13,920 nucleotides of DNA, taken from NCBI GenBank assembly GCA_024695225.1, contig JAILIO010000180.1:1-13920 (forward strand). The letters run 5' to 3'. This DNA is from Lachnospiraceae bacterium. GTDB taxonomy: Bacteria > Bacillota > Clostridia > Lachnospirales > Lachnospiraceae. The position numbers were made by a program, and so were the translations under genes. The notes under the pieces are model-generated. The model did not search any database, was not told the DNA's origin, and was given only the letters and a program-made list of their open reading frames with translations. This document shows positions 7,432 to 13,920 of the stretch, piece after piece (the stretch's first letter is position 1; each line of letters starts with the position of its first letter).

Positions 7432-8632
7432 CAGGAAGAAGGGATCCGGAAAACTGCAGCTGCGCTATGGAAAGCCCATGCGCCTTAAAACGCGGCTTGT
7501 AGTGACCTTCGTGGTGATCATTGTGGTGCCGGTGGCCCTGATGCTGATAGCCTACGCGTTGATAGGAACCAGGCTGGCGGGAGAAAGTGCAGTGGTGCCG
7601 GGTTCATCTGTCGGCAAGAAGATGGACATGTCGGCTTTTTTGATGTTTGTGAATCCTTATACATCGCAGGCTTTTCTTGTTTATCTGATCGTCTGTCTTG
7701 TGTTGATACTGTTCTTTACGGCGCTTTTTCTGACACAATGGATACACCGGGGCGTTTTTGAACCGGTCAGCGACCTGAACGAGGCCATGAGTCATATCGC
7801 CTCCGGGGACCTGGACTACAAACTGCCTGTGGACCCCAAGGACAGAACGGAGATAGGTGAACTCTATCTGGGATATGAGGACATGAGACGCAGACTCAAG
7901 GAGAGCGCTGACGGTCAGATAGAGGATGAGCGCAGACAGAAGGAGCTCATAGGGAATATAACCCATGACCTGAAGACCCCCATAACCGCCGTTAAGGGCT
8001 ATGCCATGGGCATAATGGAAGGGGTCGCGGATACGCCGGATAAAGTGGACAGGTATGTCCGTACAATATACAATAAGTCGGATGATATGGAAAAACTCAT
8101 AAATGAGCTCACTATGTATGTGGAGATAGATTCCAACATGGTGCCTTATCATTTTCAGACCATAGATATAGACAAGTTCCTTTCAGACTGTGTGGAGGAA
8201 TTGCGACTGGACCTGGAGCCGGAGGGCATCGCGCCGGTTTATTCCGGCGGCGTCAGCGCTATGGTCGTGGCGGATCCGGAACAGCTGAAGAGAGTATTTG
8301 ACAACATAGTCACAAACAGTGTCAAATACAAGAGTGAGAATAAACTCACACTGAACATCAGACTGCTGGATGAAGTCGACTCCGTCCGGGTTGAGATAGA
8401 GGATAACGGGATAGGGATAGACGAGAAAGATCTTCCCCATGTTTTCGAGAGGCTTTACAGGGCGGATGCATCCCGGTCTTCGGCCACCGGCGGCAGCGGG
8501 ATAGGGCTGTCTATCGCCAAAAAGATCGTTGAGGATCACGGCGGTTACATTTGGGCCACCAGTATTGCAGGAGAGGGTACCTGCATGCGGTTTGTGCTCA
8601 GAAAGGTTGAGGGTGATCTGAAAAATGCCTGA
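7424..8632 (+). CDS. Membrane sensor histidine kinase (HAMP, HisKA, HATPase)
   Basis: A 402-residue two-component sensor. After a basic N-terminus, the first membrane segment is around residues 28-47 (LVVTFVVIIVVPVALMLIAY), then a short extracellular loop of about 40 residues, then a second segment near 80-102. A HAMP linker follows, then the H-box ITHDLKTP with phospho-accepting His181, the N-box around DNIVTNSVKY, G1 DNGIGI, the F-box FERLYRAD and G2 GGSGIGLS. The tiny loop suggests it senses something in or near the membrane or needs a partner. ATG 7424 overlaps the GH13 stop by 8 nt; GTG 7403 would add seven residues and an ATG at MRLKTR would remove about 18, so the start is uncertain. 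It precedes its regulator, the reverse of the commonest order. Confidence 0.9.
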   Translation: MTDRKKGSGKLQLRYGKPMRLKTRLVVTFVVIIVVPVALMLIAYALIGTRLAGESAVVPGSSVGKKMDMSAFLMFVNPYTSQAFLVYLIVCLVLILFFTALFLTQWIHRGVFEPVSDLNEAMSHIASGDLDYKLPVDPKDRTEIGELYLGYEDMRRRLKESADGQIEDERRQKELIGNITHDLKTPITAVKGYAMGIMEGVADTPDKVDRYVRTIYNKSDDMEKLINELTMYVEIDSNMVPYHFQTIDIDKFLSDCVEELRLDLEPEGIAPVYSGGVSAMVVADPEQLKRVFDNIVTNSVKYKSENKLTLNIRLLDEVDSVRVEIEDNGIGIDEKDLPHVFERLYRADASRSSATGGSGIGLSIAKKIVEDHGGYIWATSIAGEGTCMRFVLRKVEGDLKNA

Positions 8633-9338
8633 TAGCAATGTGGACAGGATACTGATAATAGAAGATGACGAAGCCATAGCTGAGCTTGAAAGGGATTATC
8701 TGGAACTTTCAGGCTTTTCCGTGAATATATGTACCAATGGGAATGACGGGCTGCAGGAAGGGCTCAGGGGTGATTATTCACTGGTGATACTGGATGTGAT
8801 GCTGCCCGGGGTGGACGGATATGACATACTCCGGCAGATCCGGCAGATAAAAGACATCCCCATAATAATGGTGTCTGCCAAGAAAGAGGATGTGGACAAG
8901 ATACACGCCCTGGGACTGGGAGCCGATGATTACATGACAAAACCCTTCTCGCCCTCCGAGCTCACGGCCCGCGTGAGAGCCCATCTCTCCCGGTATGACA
9001 GGCTGACCTCGGGGAGAGAGGAACTGCCTGCAAGGGATCATGTGCTGGAGATAAGGGGCCTCAGGATCGAAAAGGAGTCCCGCAGGGTATATGTGGACGG
9101 GAAGGAAAAAAACCTGACCACAAAGGAGTTCGATCTTCTGACCTTTCTTGCGGAGCACCCCAACAGGGTGTTCTCAAAAGAGGAACTCTTCAAACAGATA
9201 TGGGGTATGGACAGTATCGGAGATATAGCCACGGTCACTGTGCATATCAGAAAAATAAGGGAGAAGATAGAATTTGACAGCGCGAAACCACAGTACATCG
9301 AAACCCGGTGGGGAGTGGGCTACAGTTTCAGAGTGTAA
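8625..9338 (+). CDS. OmpR/PhoB-family response regulator
   Basis: Cognate partner of the preceding kinase: the start overlaps the kinase stop by 8 nt. The 237-residue protein has a receiver domain (about 1-125) with acidic pocket Glu13/Asp14/Asp15, phospho-acceptor Asp57 in VILDVMLPG, Ser84 and Lys106 in DDYMTKPFSPSEL. A C-terminal winged-helix DNA-binding domain follows (about 140-237) with the typical LTTKEFDLL and IWGMDSIGDIATVTVHIRKIREKI helix region and the final hairpin TRWGVGYSF. A GGTGATC-like ribosome site lies at 8612-8618. The target genes cannot be read from sequence; its own cluster, including fkp and the GH13 gene, is the natural candidate because of shared transcription. No terminator is seen after it. 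Confidence 0.93.
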   Translation: MPDSNVDRILIIEDDEAIAELERDYLELSGFSVNICTNGNDGLQEGLRGDYSLVILDVMLPGVDGYDILRQIRQIKDIPIIMVSAKKEDVDKIHALGLGADDYMTKPFSPSELTARVRAHLSRYDRLTSGREELPARDHVLEIRGLRIEKESRRVYVDGKEKNLTTKEFDLLTFLAEHPNRVFSKEELFKQIWGMDSIGDIATVTVHIRKIREKIEFDSAKPQYIETRWGVGYSFRV

Positions 9339-9349
9339 AACATCATGCG

Positions 9350-9548
9350 ATACAGGGTGATATAAAGCAGCATGGAACATAAGGATGCACAAATATTACA
9401 CAGCATGATGTGACATGGAACATAAGGATGTACAAATATTACGCAGTATAATGTGATATAAAAAGGCATGCTACATAAGGATGTACAAAATATCATACAG
9501 CACAATGTGATATAAGATTTCATACAACATAAGGATATGCAATATTTC
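9350..9548 (+). repeat. Four degenerate tandem repeats (43-54 bp) between the regulator and the aminotransferase
   Basis: Units at 9350-9397 (48 bp), 9398-9440 (43), 9441-9494 (54) and 9495-9548 (54), with a fifth partial unit running into the aminotransferase ribosome site. Each carries ACATAAGGAT followed by an A/T-rich ACAAATATT-like stretch, and three carry TGATATAAA/G. The distance from that element to AAGGA is 14 nt in units 1, 3 and 4; unit 2 has lost about 11 bp and its -10-like core. The array is not coding on the plus strand beyond very short ORFs. It fills nearly all of the 230-bp spacer. Confidence 0.8.
9358..9516 (+). promoter_or_regulatory. Three extended -10-like elements inside the repeats, possible tandem promoters of the aminotransferase
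   Basis: TGATATAAA (9358-9366), TGATATAAA (9454-9462) and TGATATAAG (9508-9516) match TGn plus 5/6 of TATAAT. They match the element before the GH13 gene and the one in the promoter at 11575-11603. None has a recognisable -35. The nearest would give a leader of about 46 nt for the gene at 9569. Read-through from the two-component genes is an equal possibility. Confidence 0.3.
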
Positions 9549-9568
9549 ATACAATATAAGGAGACAAA

Positions 9569-10750
9569 ATGATAAACGAATTCTACAAAAAGATGCTGGA
9601 TGGCAAATCCGTGATCCGTACTCTTTCCGAGAAGGCCGTGAAGAGGGGACAGGAGATAGGTTATGAGAACGTGTTTGATTTCTCCCTGGGAAATCCCTCC
9701 GTTCCGGTGCCTCAGAAGTTTACAGACATACTTGGGAAGCTCATAGCTAACCCGGATTCCATGTATATACATGGTTATTCCCAGAGCCAGGGCATACCGG
9801 AAGTCAGGGCGGCCCTTGCAAAGCAGCTGAACGAGCGCTTTGGAATGGATTATACGGCGGAGCACTTATTTATGACCTCCGGCGCTGCGGGAGCCATAGC
9901 CCATGCCCTCAGGGCGGTGACTGTAAAGGGCGATACGGTTATTACCTTTGCGCCGTTTTTCCCGGAATACCACCCCTATGTGGACAATGCGGGAAGGCAT
10001 CTCAAGGTGGTTCCCCCGGATACAGAGCGTTTTCAGATAAATACCGATGAGTTTGAGAAGGCCCTCACCGAGGACGTGAAGGCGGTGCTCATCAATTCCC
10101 CCAACAATCCTTCGGGGACCGTATATTCCACCGAGACCATAAAGACTCTGACTGATATGATGCGGGAAGCCGAGAAGAAATACGGACATGAGATATTCCT
10201 GATCTCCGATGAACCCTACAGGGAGATCATATTTGAAGGGACGGATTCGCCCTATATCACAAAGTATTATGACAATTCGCTTTCCTGCTACTCCTATTCC
10301 AAATCCCTCTCGATACCCGGAGAGAGAATAGGTTACATAGCGGTGAACCCCAACTGCAAGGATGCGGACATACTGTCCGTGATGTGCGGACAGATATCGA
10401 GAGGCCTTGGACACAACTGCCCTGCAGCCCTGTTCCAGAGAGCGGTGGCGGAGGCGGGGGTCCTGACCTCAGACCTTTCTGTGTATGAGACAAATATGAA
10501 CCTGCTCTACAATGAACTCACAGCCCTGGGCTTCAATATCGTAAAGCCCGGCGGCACGTTCTATATGTTCCCCCAGTCTCCGGAGCCGGATGCGGTTGAA
10601 TTCTGTATGAAGGCCTTTGACAGGCACGATCTCGTGCTGGTGCCCGCAGATTCCTTCGGATGTCCCGGTTACTTCAGGATCGCTTACTGTGTGGAGACTG
10701 AGAAGGTGGAGCGTTCGCTTGATGCGTTCAGAAAGCTTATGAAGGGTTGA
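9569..10750 (+). CDS. PLP-dependent aminotransferase, class I/II (aspartate aminotransferase fold)
   Basis: A 393-residue fold-type I aminotransferase, normal length for the family, acting in the cytoplasm on an amino donor and a 2-oxo acid. Conserved cofactor and substrate residues are visible: NSPNNPSG (176-183, Asn180), ISDEPY (Asp214, Tyr217), Schiff-base Lys245 in SYSKSLSIPGERIGY with Arg252 nearby, and the carboxylate-binding Arg370 in YFRIAYC. The specific substrate cannot be assigned; aspartate-type is only the nearest fold class. The start is secure: AAGGAG (9558-9563) stands 5 nt before the ATG. It is followed after 4 nt by uppP, so the two are likely co-transcribed, although no functional link is evident. 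Confidence 0.9.
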   Translation: MINEFYKKMLDGKSVIRTLSEKAVKRGQEIGYENVFDFSLGNPSVPVPQKFTDILGKLIANPDSMYIHGYSQSQGIPEVRAALAKQLNERFGMDYTAEHLFMTSGAAGAIAHALRAVTVKGDTVITFAPFFPEYHPYVDNAGRHLKVVPPDTERFQINTDEFEKALTEDVKAVLINSPNNPSGTVYSTETIKTLTDMMREAEKKYGHEIFLISDEPYREIIFEGTDSPYITKYYDNSLSCYSYSKSLSIPGERIGYIAVNPNCKDADILSVMCGQISRGLGHNCPAALFQRAVAEAGVLTSDLSVYETNMNLLYNELTALGFNIVKPGGTFYMFPQSPEPDAVEFCMKAFDRHDLVLVPADSFGCPGYFRIAYCVETEKVERSLDAFRKLMKG

Positions 10751-10754
10751 GATC

Positions 10755-11591
10755 ATGGATGCGCTTGATTTTCTTATTTCTGTAATATATGGAATTGTGG
10801 AGGGGATAACCGAGTGGCTCCCCGTGTCCAGCACCGGACACATGATACTCCTCAAGGAGTTTCTGCCCCTCAACGTGTCGGATGAGTTTTGGGAGATGTA
10901 CCTGGAGATCATACAGCTGGGTGCTGTTATTGCTGTATTTGTGATCTTCAGAAAGAGACTCTGGCCTTTCAAGCTTCCGGCGGAAGGCGGTGGCATAGAG
11001 ATAAAGAGAAAGAGCCTGAGACTGTGGCAGCTGATGATAGTTTCCTGCCTGCCGGCGGTGGTGTTCGCCCTGATCGGACTGGATTCCTGGTTCAAAGAGA
11101 GATTCTACAATTACAAAGGTGTGGCGGCAGCGCTCATCATCTTCGGACTGGCGATTATCGCGGTTGAGATATACCGCAAGGGAAAGCCTGTGCGGGTTGA
11201 AAAGGTGCTGGAGATAACCATGAAGGACGCCCTTATCATCGGGGTATTCCAGCTTCTGGCGGCCATGTTCCCCGGCACTTCAAGATCTGCGGCCACCATA
11301 GTGGGGGCAATGCTGATCGGGATATCAAGACCTGTGGCGGCAGAGTTCACATTCCTCCTCTCCTTCCCGGTCATGTTTGGAGCATCTCTCCTGGAGATCA
11401 TCAGATGCAAAGGAGTCACAGGGGGCGAAGTCGGACTGCTCCTGACCGGCATGGTGGTGGCATTTGTGGTGTCCATGGCGGTCATAAGGTTCCTGACCAG
11501 GTTTGTGAGAAAGAACGATCTCAGGGTATTCGGGTATTACCGGATAGTCCTGGGGTTATTGGTGCTTTTATATTTTGCCATTGCAGGCTAA
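10755..11591 (+). CDS. uppP: Undecaprenyl-diphosphatase (BacA/UppP)
   Basis: An integral membrane enzyme that dephosphorylates undecaprenyl diphosphate so that the lipid carrier can be reused for peptidoglycan and other surface polymers; extra activity gives bacitracin tolerance. The 278-residue length is standard. The N-terminal signature EGITEWLPVSSTGH has the catalytic Glu16, Glu20 and His29, and the second signature PGTSRSAATI (Arg177) is intact. Multiple hydrophobic helices fill the rest. The ribosome site GAAGGG (10741-10746) lies within the end of the aminotransferase gene, 4 nt separating the two reading frames. Its last codons contain the -35 of the next promoter. Confidence 0.96.
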   Translation: MDALDFLISVIYGIVEGITEWLPVSSTGHMILLKEFLPLNVSDEFWEMYLEIIQLGAVIAVFVIFRKRLWPFKLPAEGGGIEIKRKSLRLWQLMIVSCLPAVVFALIGLDSWFKERFYNYKGVAAALIIFGLAIIAVEIYRKGKPVRVEKVLEITMKDALIIGVFQLLAAMFPGTSRSAATIVGAMLIGISRPVAAEFTFLLSFPVMFGASLLEIIRCKGVTGGEVGLLLTGMVVAFVVSMAVIRFLTRFVRKNDLRVFGYYRIVLGLLVLLYFAIAG

Positions 11592-11603
11592 AACTGATAT
11601 GAT
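11575..11603 (+). promoter_or_regulatory. Promoter of the EAL / glycosyltransferase unit
   Basis: TTGCCA (11575-11580, 5/6 to -35) and TATGAT (11598-11603, 5/6 to -10) are exactly 17 bp apart, and TGA before the -10 gives the extended form. The -35 lies in the last codons of uppP. Transcription should begin near 11610, leaving a leader of about 94 nt before the ATG at 11704. This is the best promoter match in the window. Confidence 0.7.
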
Positions 11604-11611
11604 TTTAATTT

Positions 11612-11628
11612 CAGACCCTGTAGGTCTG
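11612..11628 (+). other. Hairpin at the predicted 5' end of the EAL transcript
   Basis: CAGACC (11612-11617) and GGTCTG (11623-11628) form a 6-bp stem with a CTGTA loop. No T-run follows, so it is a poor terminator for uppP. It sits within a few bases of the predicted transcription start and could be a 5' stabilising stem. The remainder of the leader to 11703 shows nothing else recognisable. Confidence 0.45.
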
Positions 11629-11703
11629 TATGTTCCCATGAAGTGATGCGGATAGTGACATTTGTTTGGAAACGGGAGAAAAATATCCGAAAGGGAATCG
11701 GTT

Positions 11704-12921
11704 ATGGAAGAAAGAGATATAAGAGACGCACTGGAAAAGGGCAGGATCATTCCTTATTTTCAGCCCCAGTATGACGCGATAACCGGCAAACTCAAGGGCG
11801 CAGAGGCCCTGGCCAGGATAGTGACTGAGGACGGCAGGATCGTCCCGCCGTGTGAGTTCATACCCGAGGCGGAGAAGAGCGACCTCATATGCGATATAGA
11901 CTGGACTATACTGGAAGCTTCCTGTGCATTCCTTCAGAAGAGGATCATGTCCAGGGCAAAGACTGTCAGGATCTCCTCCAATTTCTCCAGAAGGCATCTG
12001 GGTGAGTACAGTTTCCTGCAGAGACTGAAGGATACCGTGGACAAGTACGCCATACCGCACAAGCTCATCGTGGTTGAGATAACGGAGTCTTTTCTGGCGG
12101 GAAGCGAATATGATGTTGTGAGATTTGTGTCCGATATAAGAAATGAGGACTTCGGCGTGGCCATAGACGATTTTGGCAGCGGCCTTTCATCCTTGAGCTT
12201 TATGAAGGATGTGGACGCCAACACGCTTAAGATAGACAGGTCTCTTTTGAGCGGAAACTGTCAGAGCGAAAAGGAGCGGACTGTGCTGGAGAGCATTTTT
12301 ATGTTCGCCCAGAGACTTCGCATGGCCACCGTGGCTGAGGGGGTAGAGACCGAGGAACAGCTGGGGTTCTTGAGGACCTGTGGCTGCAGCCAGATACAGG
12401 GCTTTATTTTCAATAAACCCATGCCGGAATCGGAATTCAGCGTGCTGTGTTCCACCGGTGAGTACGGTGACAACTGGATAGATCCGGGGGATGTGCTGAA
12501 GATCCAGGCCCAGTCTACCACGACGGAACTTCTGGTGCAGGCGGTGTTCAGGAAGTTCCCCCTGATCATATATGCCAACCTGACCAGGAACAGCTATTAC
12601 ATGCTGACCTATGCCGAGTTTACAGCCCAGACCTGTTCGGCTTCCGGGGCCTTTGACGATCTGATCGCACACGGTGCTTCCACCATACATGAGGAAGACA
12701 GGGCTGAATTTGCCCGCGTATTTTCCCGGCAGAATCTGTTCGCGGAGTATGAAAAGGGGAATACAGAGGTCAGACTGGTGTCGCGGCAGAGGGGAGACGA
12801 CGGGATCTACAGAAGAGTGGAGACCACAGATTATTTTGTGAAGAGCGAGTCCTCGGATGACCTTCTGGTGGTGTCGCTGAACCAGAATCTTGAGGAGATA
12901 GCAGCGGAGACGGATGACTGA
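11704..12921 (+). CDS. Soluble EAL-domain c-di-GMP phosphodiesterase with C-terminal PAS-like domain
   Basis: Predicted to hydrolyse cyclic di-GMP to pGpG. The EAL domain (about 10-255 of 405) has the metal and catalytic set: Glu34 in the EAL motif, Asn93, Glu125 in EITE, Asp155/Asp156 in DDFGSG, Lys176, Glu212 and Glu215 in AEGVE, and Gln232 in QIQG, so it looks active. No GGDEF domain, signal peptide or membrane segment is present. The last 150 residues (from about 260) include FPLIIYANLTRNSYYML and look like a divergent PAS-type sensory module; this call rests on pattern only. ATG 11704 follows AAAGGGA at 11690-11696; a TTG at 11662 would add 14 residues but has no good ribosome site. The stop overlaps the glycosyltransferase start by 8 nt. 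Confidence 0.9.
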   Translation: MEERDIRDALEKGRIIPYFQPQYDAITGKLKGAEALARIVTEDGRIVPPCEFIPEAEKSDLICDIDWTILEASCAFLQKRIMSRAKTVRISSNFSRRHLGEYSFLQRLKDTVDKYAIPHKLIVVEITESFLAGSEYDVVRFVSDIRNEDFGVAIDDFGSGLSSLSFMKDVDANTLKIDRSLLSGNCQSEKERTVLESIFMFAQRLRMATVAEGVETEEQLGFLRTCGCSQIQGFIFNKPMPESEFSVLCSTGEYGDNWIDPGDVLKIQAQSTTTELLVQAVFRKFPLIIYANLTRNSYYMLTYAEFTAQTCSASGAFDDLIAHGASTIHEEDRAEFARVFSRQNLFAEYEKGNTEVRLVSRQRGDDGIYRRVETTDYFVKSESSDDLLVVSLNQNLEEIAAETDD

Positions 12922-13885
12922 AAATAGTCCTGTATTGTATATAGTGATCCCGTGCTACAATGAGGAGGCGGTGCTGCCTGTGACAGCGCCATTATTTCTC
13001 GAAAAGCTTTCTGCGCTTGTAAATAAAGGCGAGATCTCGAAAGAAAGCCGGGTCCTCTTTGTGGATGACGGCAGCAGCGACGGCACCTGGGAGATAATAA
13101 AAAAGCTTTCCGAAGAGAACAGTGCTTTCTGCGGTGTCAGCCAGAGCAGGAACAGGGGACATCAGAACGCCCTTATTGCCGGGCTCGGCGAGGCGGCGGG
13201 CAGATGTGATATCACCATCACCATCGACTGCGACGGGCAGGACGACATAAACGCCATGGATGATATGATCGCAGCCTACAAGGATGGCTGTGATGTGGTA
13301 TACGGGGTCAGGAAGGAGAGAAAGACAGATACCTTCTTCAAAAGATGGAGCGCAGAGACCTTTTACAAGCTGATAAACAGCCTGGGGGGAGAGGTGGTGT
13401 TCAACCATTCCGATTACAGGCTTATGAGCAGCAGGGCGGTGGAAGGGCTCCTCAGCTTTAAGGAAGTCAATCTCTTCCTCAGGGGAATGGTGCCCCTTGT
13501 GGGTTTCAAGAGCACATCCGTCTTTTATGACAGGCAGGAGAGGATGGCGGGGAAAAGCCATTATCCCCTGGCCAAGATGGCGGCTTTTGCCCTGGACGGC
13601 ATCACATCCCTCAGCACAAAGCCCATAAGGTTCATAACCATATTGGGCGCGCTGGTGTCCATCATCAGCATAATAGCGATCATATGGGTGTTTGTGATAC
13701 ATTCTATAGGAGACACGGTCTGGGGCTGGTCCAGCATGGTATGCGCCATATTCTTTATGGGCGGGGTGCAGCTGTTTTCCATAGGTGTCATAGGAGAGTA
13801 CGTGGGGAAGATCTACCTGGAGACAAAACAGCGCCCAAGGGTTATATTAAAGGATAAAACCGGTTTTCCGGAGGAGAACGATTGA
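12914..13885 (+). CDS. GT2-family polyprenyl-phosphate glycosyltransferase, GtrB/DPM1 type
   Basis: Predicted to move a sugar from a nucleotide donor to undecaprenyl phosphate on the inner membrane face, making a lipid-linked donor for later decoration of a surface glycan. The 323-residue protein has the GT-A domain first: VIPCYNEE (11-18), VDDGSSDGT (50-58), QSRNRGHQNAL (77-87) and the DxD-region DCDGQDD (105-111). Two C-terminal membrane helices lie near 240-263 and 271-297, the usual GtrB layout. Sugar specificity is not predictable. The start lies in the end of the EAL gene with GGAG at 12906-12909, and the stop overlaps the next gene by one base (TGATG), so all three are probably co-expressed. 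Confidence 0.92.
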   Translation: MTENSPVLYIVIPCYNEEAVLPVTAPLFLEKLSALVNKGEISKESRVLFVDDGSSDGTWEIIKKLSEENSAFCGVSQSRNRGHQNALIAGLGEAAGRCDITITIDCDGQDDINAMDDMIAAYKDGCDVVYGVRKERKTDTFFKRWSAETFYKLINSLGGEVVFNHSDYRLMSSRAVEGLLSFKEVNLFLRGMVPLVGFKSTSVFYDRQERMAGKSHYPLAKMAAFALDGITSLSTKPIRFITILGALVSIISIIAIIWVFVIHSIGDTVWGWSSMVCAIFFMGGVQLFSIGVIGEYVGKIYLETKQRPRVILKDKTGFPEEND

Positions 13886-13920
13886 TGAAGAAAGAGATTA
13901 CCACATCGGTATATACATTC
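13885..13920 (+). CDS. 5' end of a gene downstream of gtrB-like (partial)
   Basis: ATG 13885 overlaps the glycosyltransferase TGA by one base and has a strong GAGGAG site at 13871-13876, so this is a real start. Only 12 residues (MKKEITTSVYTF) are inside the window, too few to identify. In other genomes GtrB-like genes are often followed by a membrane flippase-like or glucan-modifying protein, but that is only a prior from context. Confidence 0.7.
   Translation, partial: MKKEITTSVYTF

Noticed and set aside
9350..9548. CRISPR array or transposon ends
   Set aside because: The units are degenerate along their whole length with no distinct constant repeat and variable spacer, and there is no terminal inverted repeat or transposase.
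9320..9865. Minus-strand open frame with a Cys/Met/Tyr-rich repetitive C-terminus
   Set aside because: The repetitive protein is produced by the non-coding tandem DNA repeats, and the rest lies opposite the aminotransferase gene; no ribosome site is evident.
11612..11628. Rho-independent terminator of uppP
   Set aside because: The stem is only 6 bp and is followed by TATGTTCCC rather than a T-run; it also lies just after a strong promoter, so a leader structure fits better.
12992..13702. Minus-strand open frame of 236 codons opposite the glycosyltransferase
   Set aside because: Antisense of a GT2 gene with clear motifs; the frame has no domain and no promoter or SD.

Overview
The window looks like a chromosomal stretch of a Gram-positive anaerobe of the class Clostridia, most likely Lachnospiraceae. 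This rests on the mid-GC sequence rich in ATA and AGG/AGA codons, AAGGAG-type Shine-Dalgarno sites, and protein types typical of that family: a cytoplasmic CBM34-GH13 glycosidase, a soluble EAL protein with a C-terminal sensory-like domain, and a GtrB-type transferase. The taxon is an inference; no rRNA or other marker gene is present.

Layout. The left edge (1-87) is the 3' end of an unrecognised gene. After about 270 bp comes a CMP-nonulosonate (sialic/legionaminic-type) synthetase, neuA (360-1073). It ends in a perfect 14-bp hairpin that also serves as terminator for the convergent DHH-family phosphoesterase (1111-2034, minus strand). The divergent spacer 2035-2322 holds the minus-strand promoter, three perfect-register tandem copies of an 18-bp sequence, and a promoter-like pair just before the next gene. 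From 2323 everything is on the plus strand. Genes 2323-9338 form a tight cluster: a bifunctional fucokinase/fucose-1-phosphate guanylyltransferase (Fkp type), a GH13 alpha-glycosidase, a sensor kinase and an OmpR-family regulator, joined by a 15-nt gap and two 8-nt overlaps. A 230-bp spacer made of about four degenerate tandem repeats, each with a promoter-like and an SD-like core, precedes a PLP aminotransferase and undecaprenyl-diphosphatase (uppP). A good sigma-A-type promoter inside the end of uppP then drives an EAL phosphodiesterase, a GtrB-like polyprenyl-linked glycosyltransferase (8-nt overlap) and a further gene cut by the right edge.

How it fits together (inference). Four genes bear on surface glycan synthesis: activation of a nonulosonic acid (neuA), activation of fucose (fkp), recycling of undecaprenyl phosphate (uppP) and transfer of sugar to a polyprenyl carrier (gtrB-like). 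They are interleaved with signalling genes: a two-component system sharing a transcription unit with the sugar enzymes, and a c-di-GMP phosphodiesterase whose end overlaps the glycosyltransferase start. No mobile element, tRNA, rRNA or CRISPR array is visible. I see no clearly new multi-gene system. The most unusual features are in the non-coding DNA: the tandem expression-signal cassettes at 9350-9548, the 18-bp triple repeat at 2173-2226, and two SD-less start codons placed only a few bases after -10 elements.
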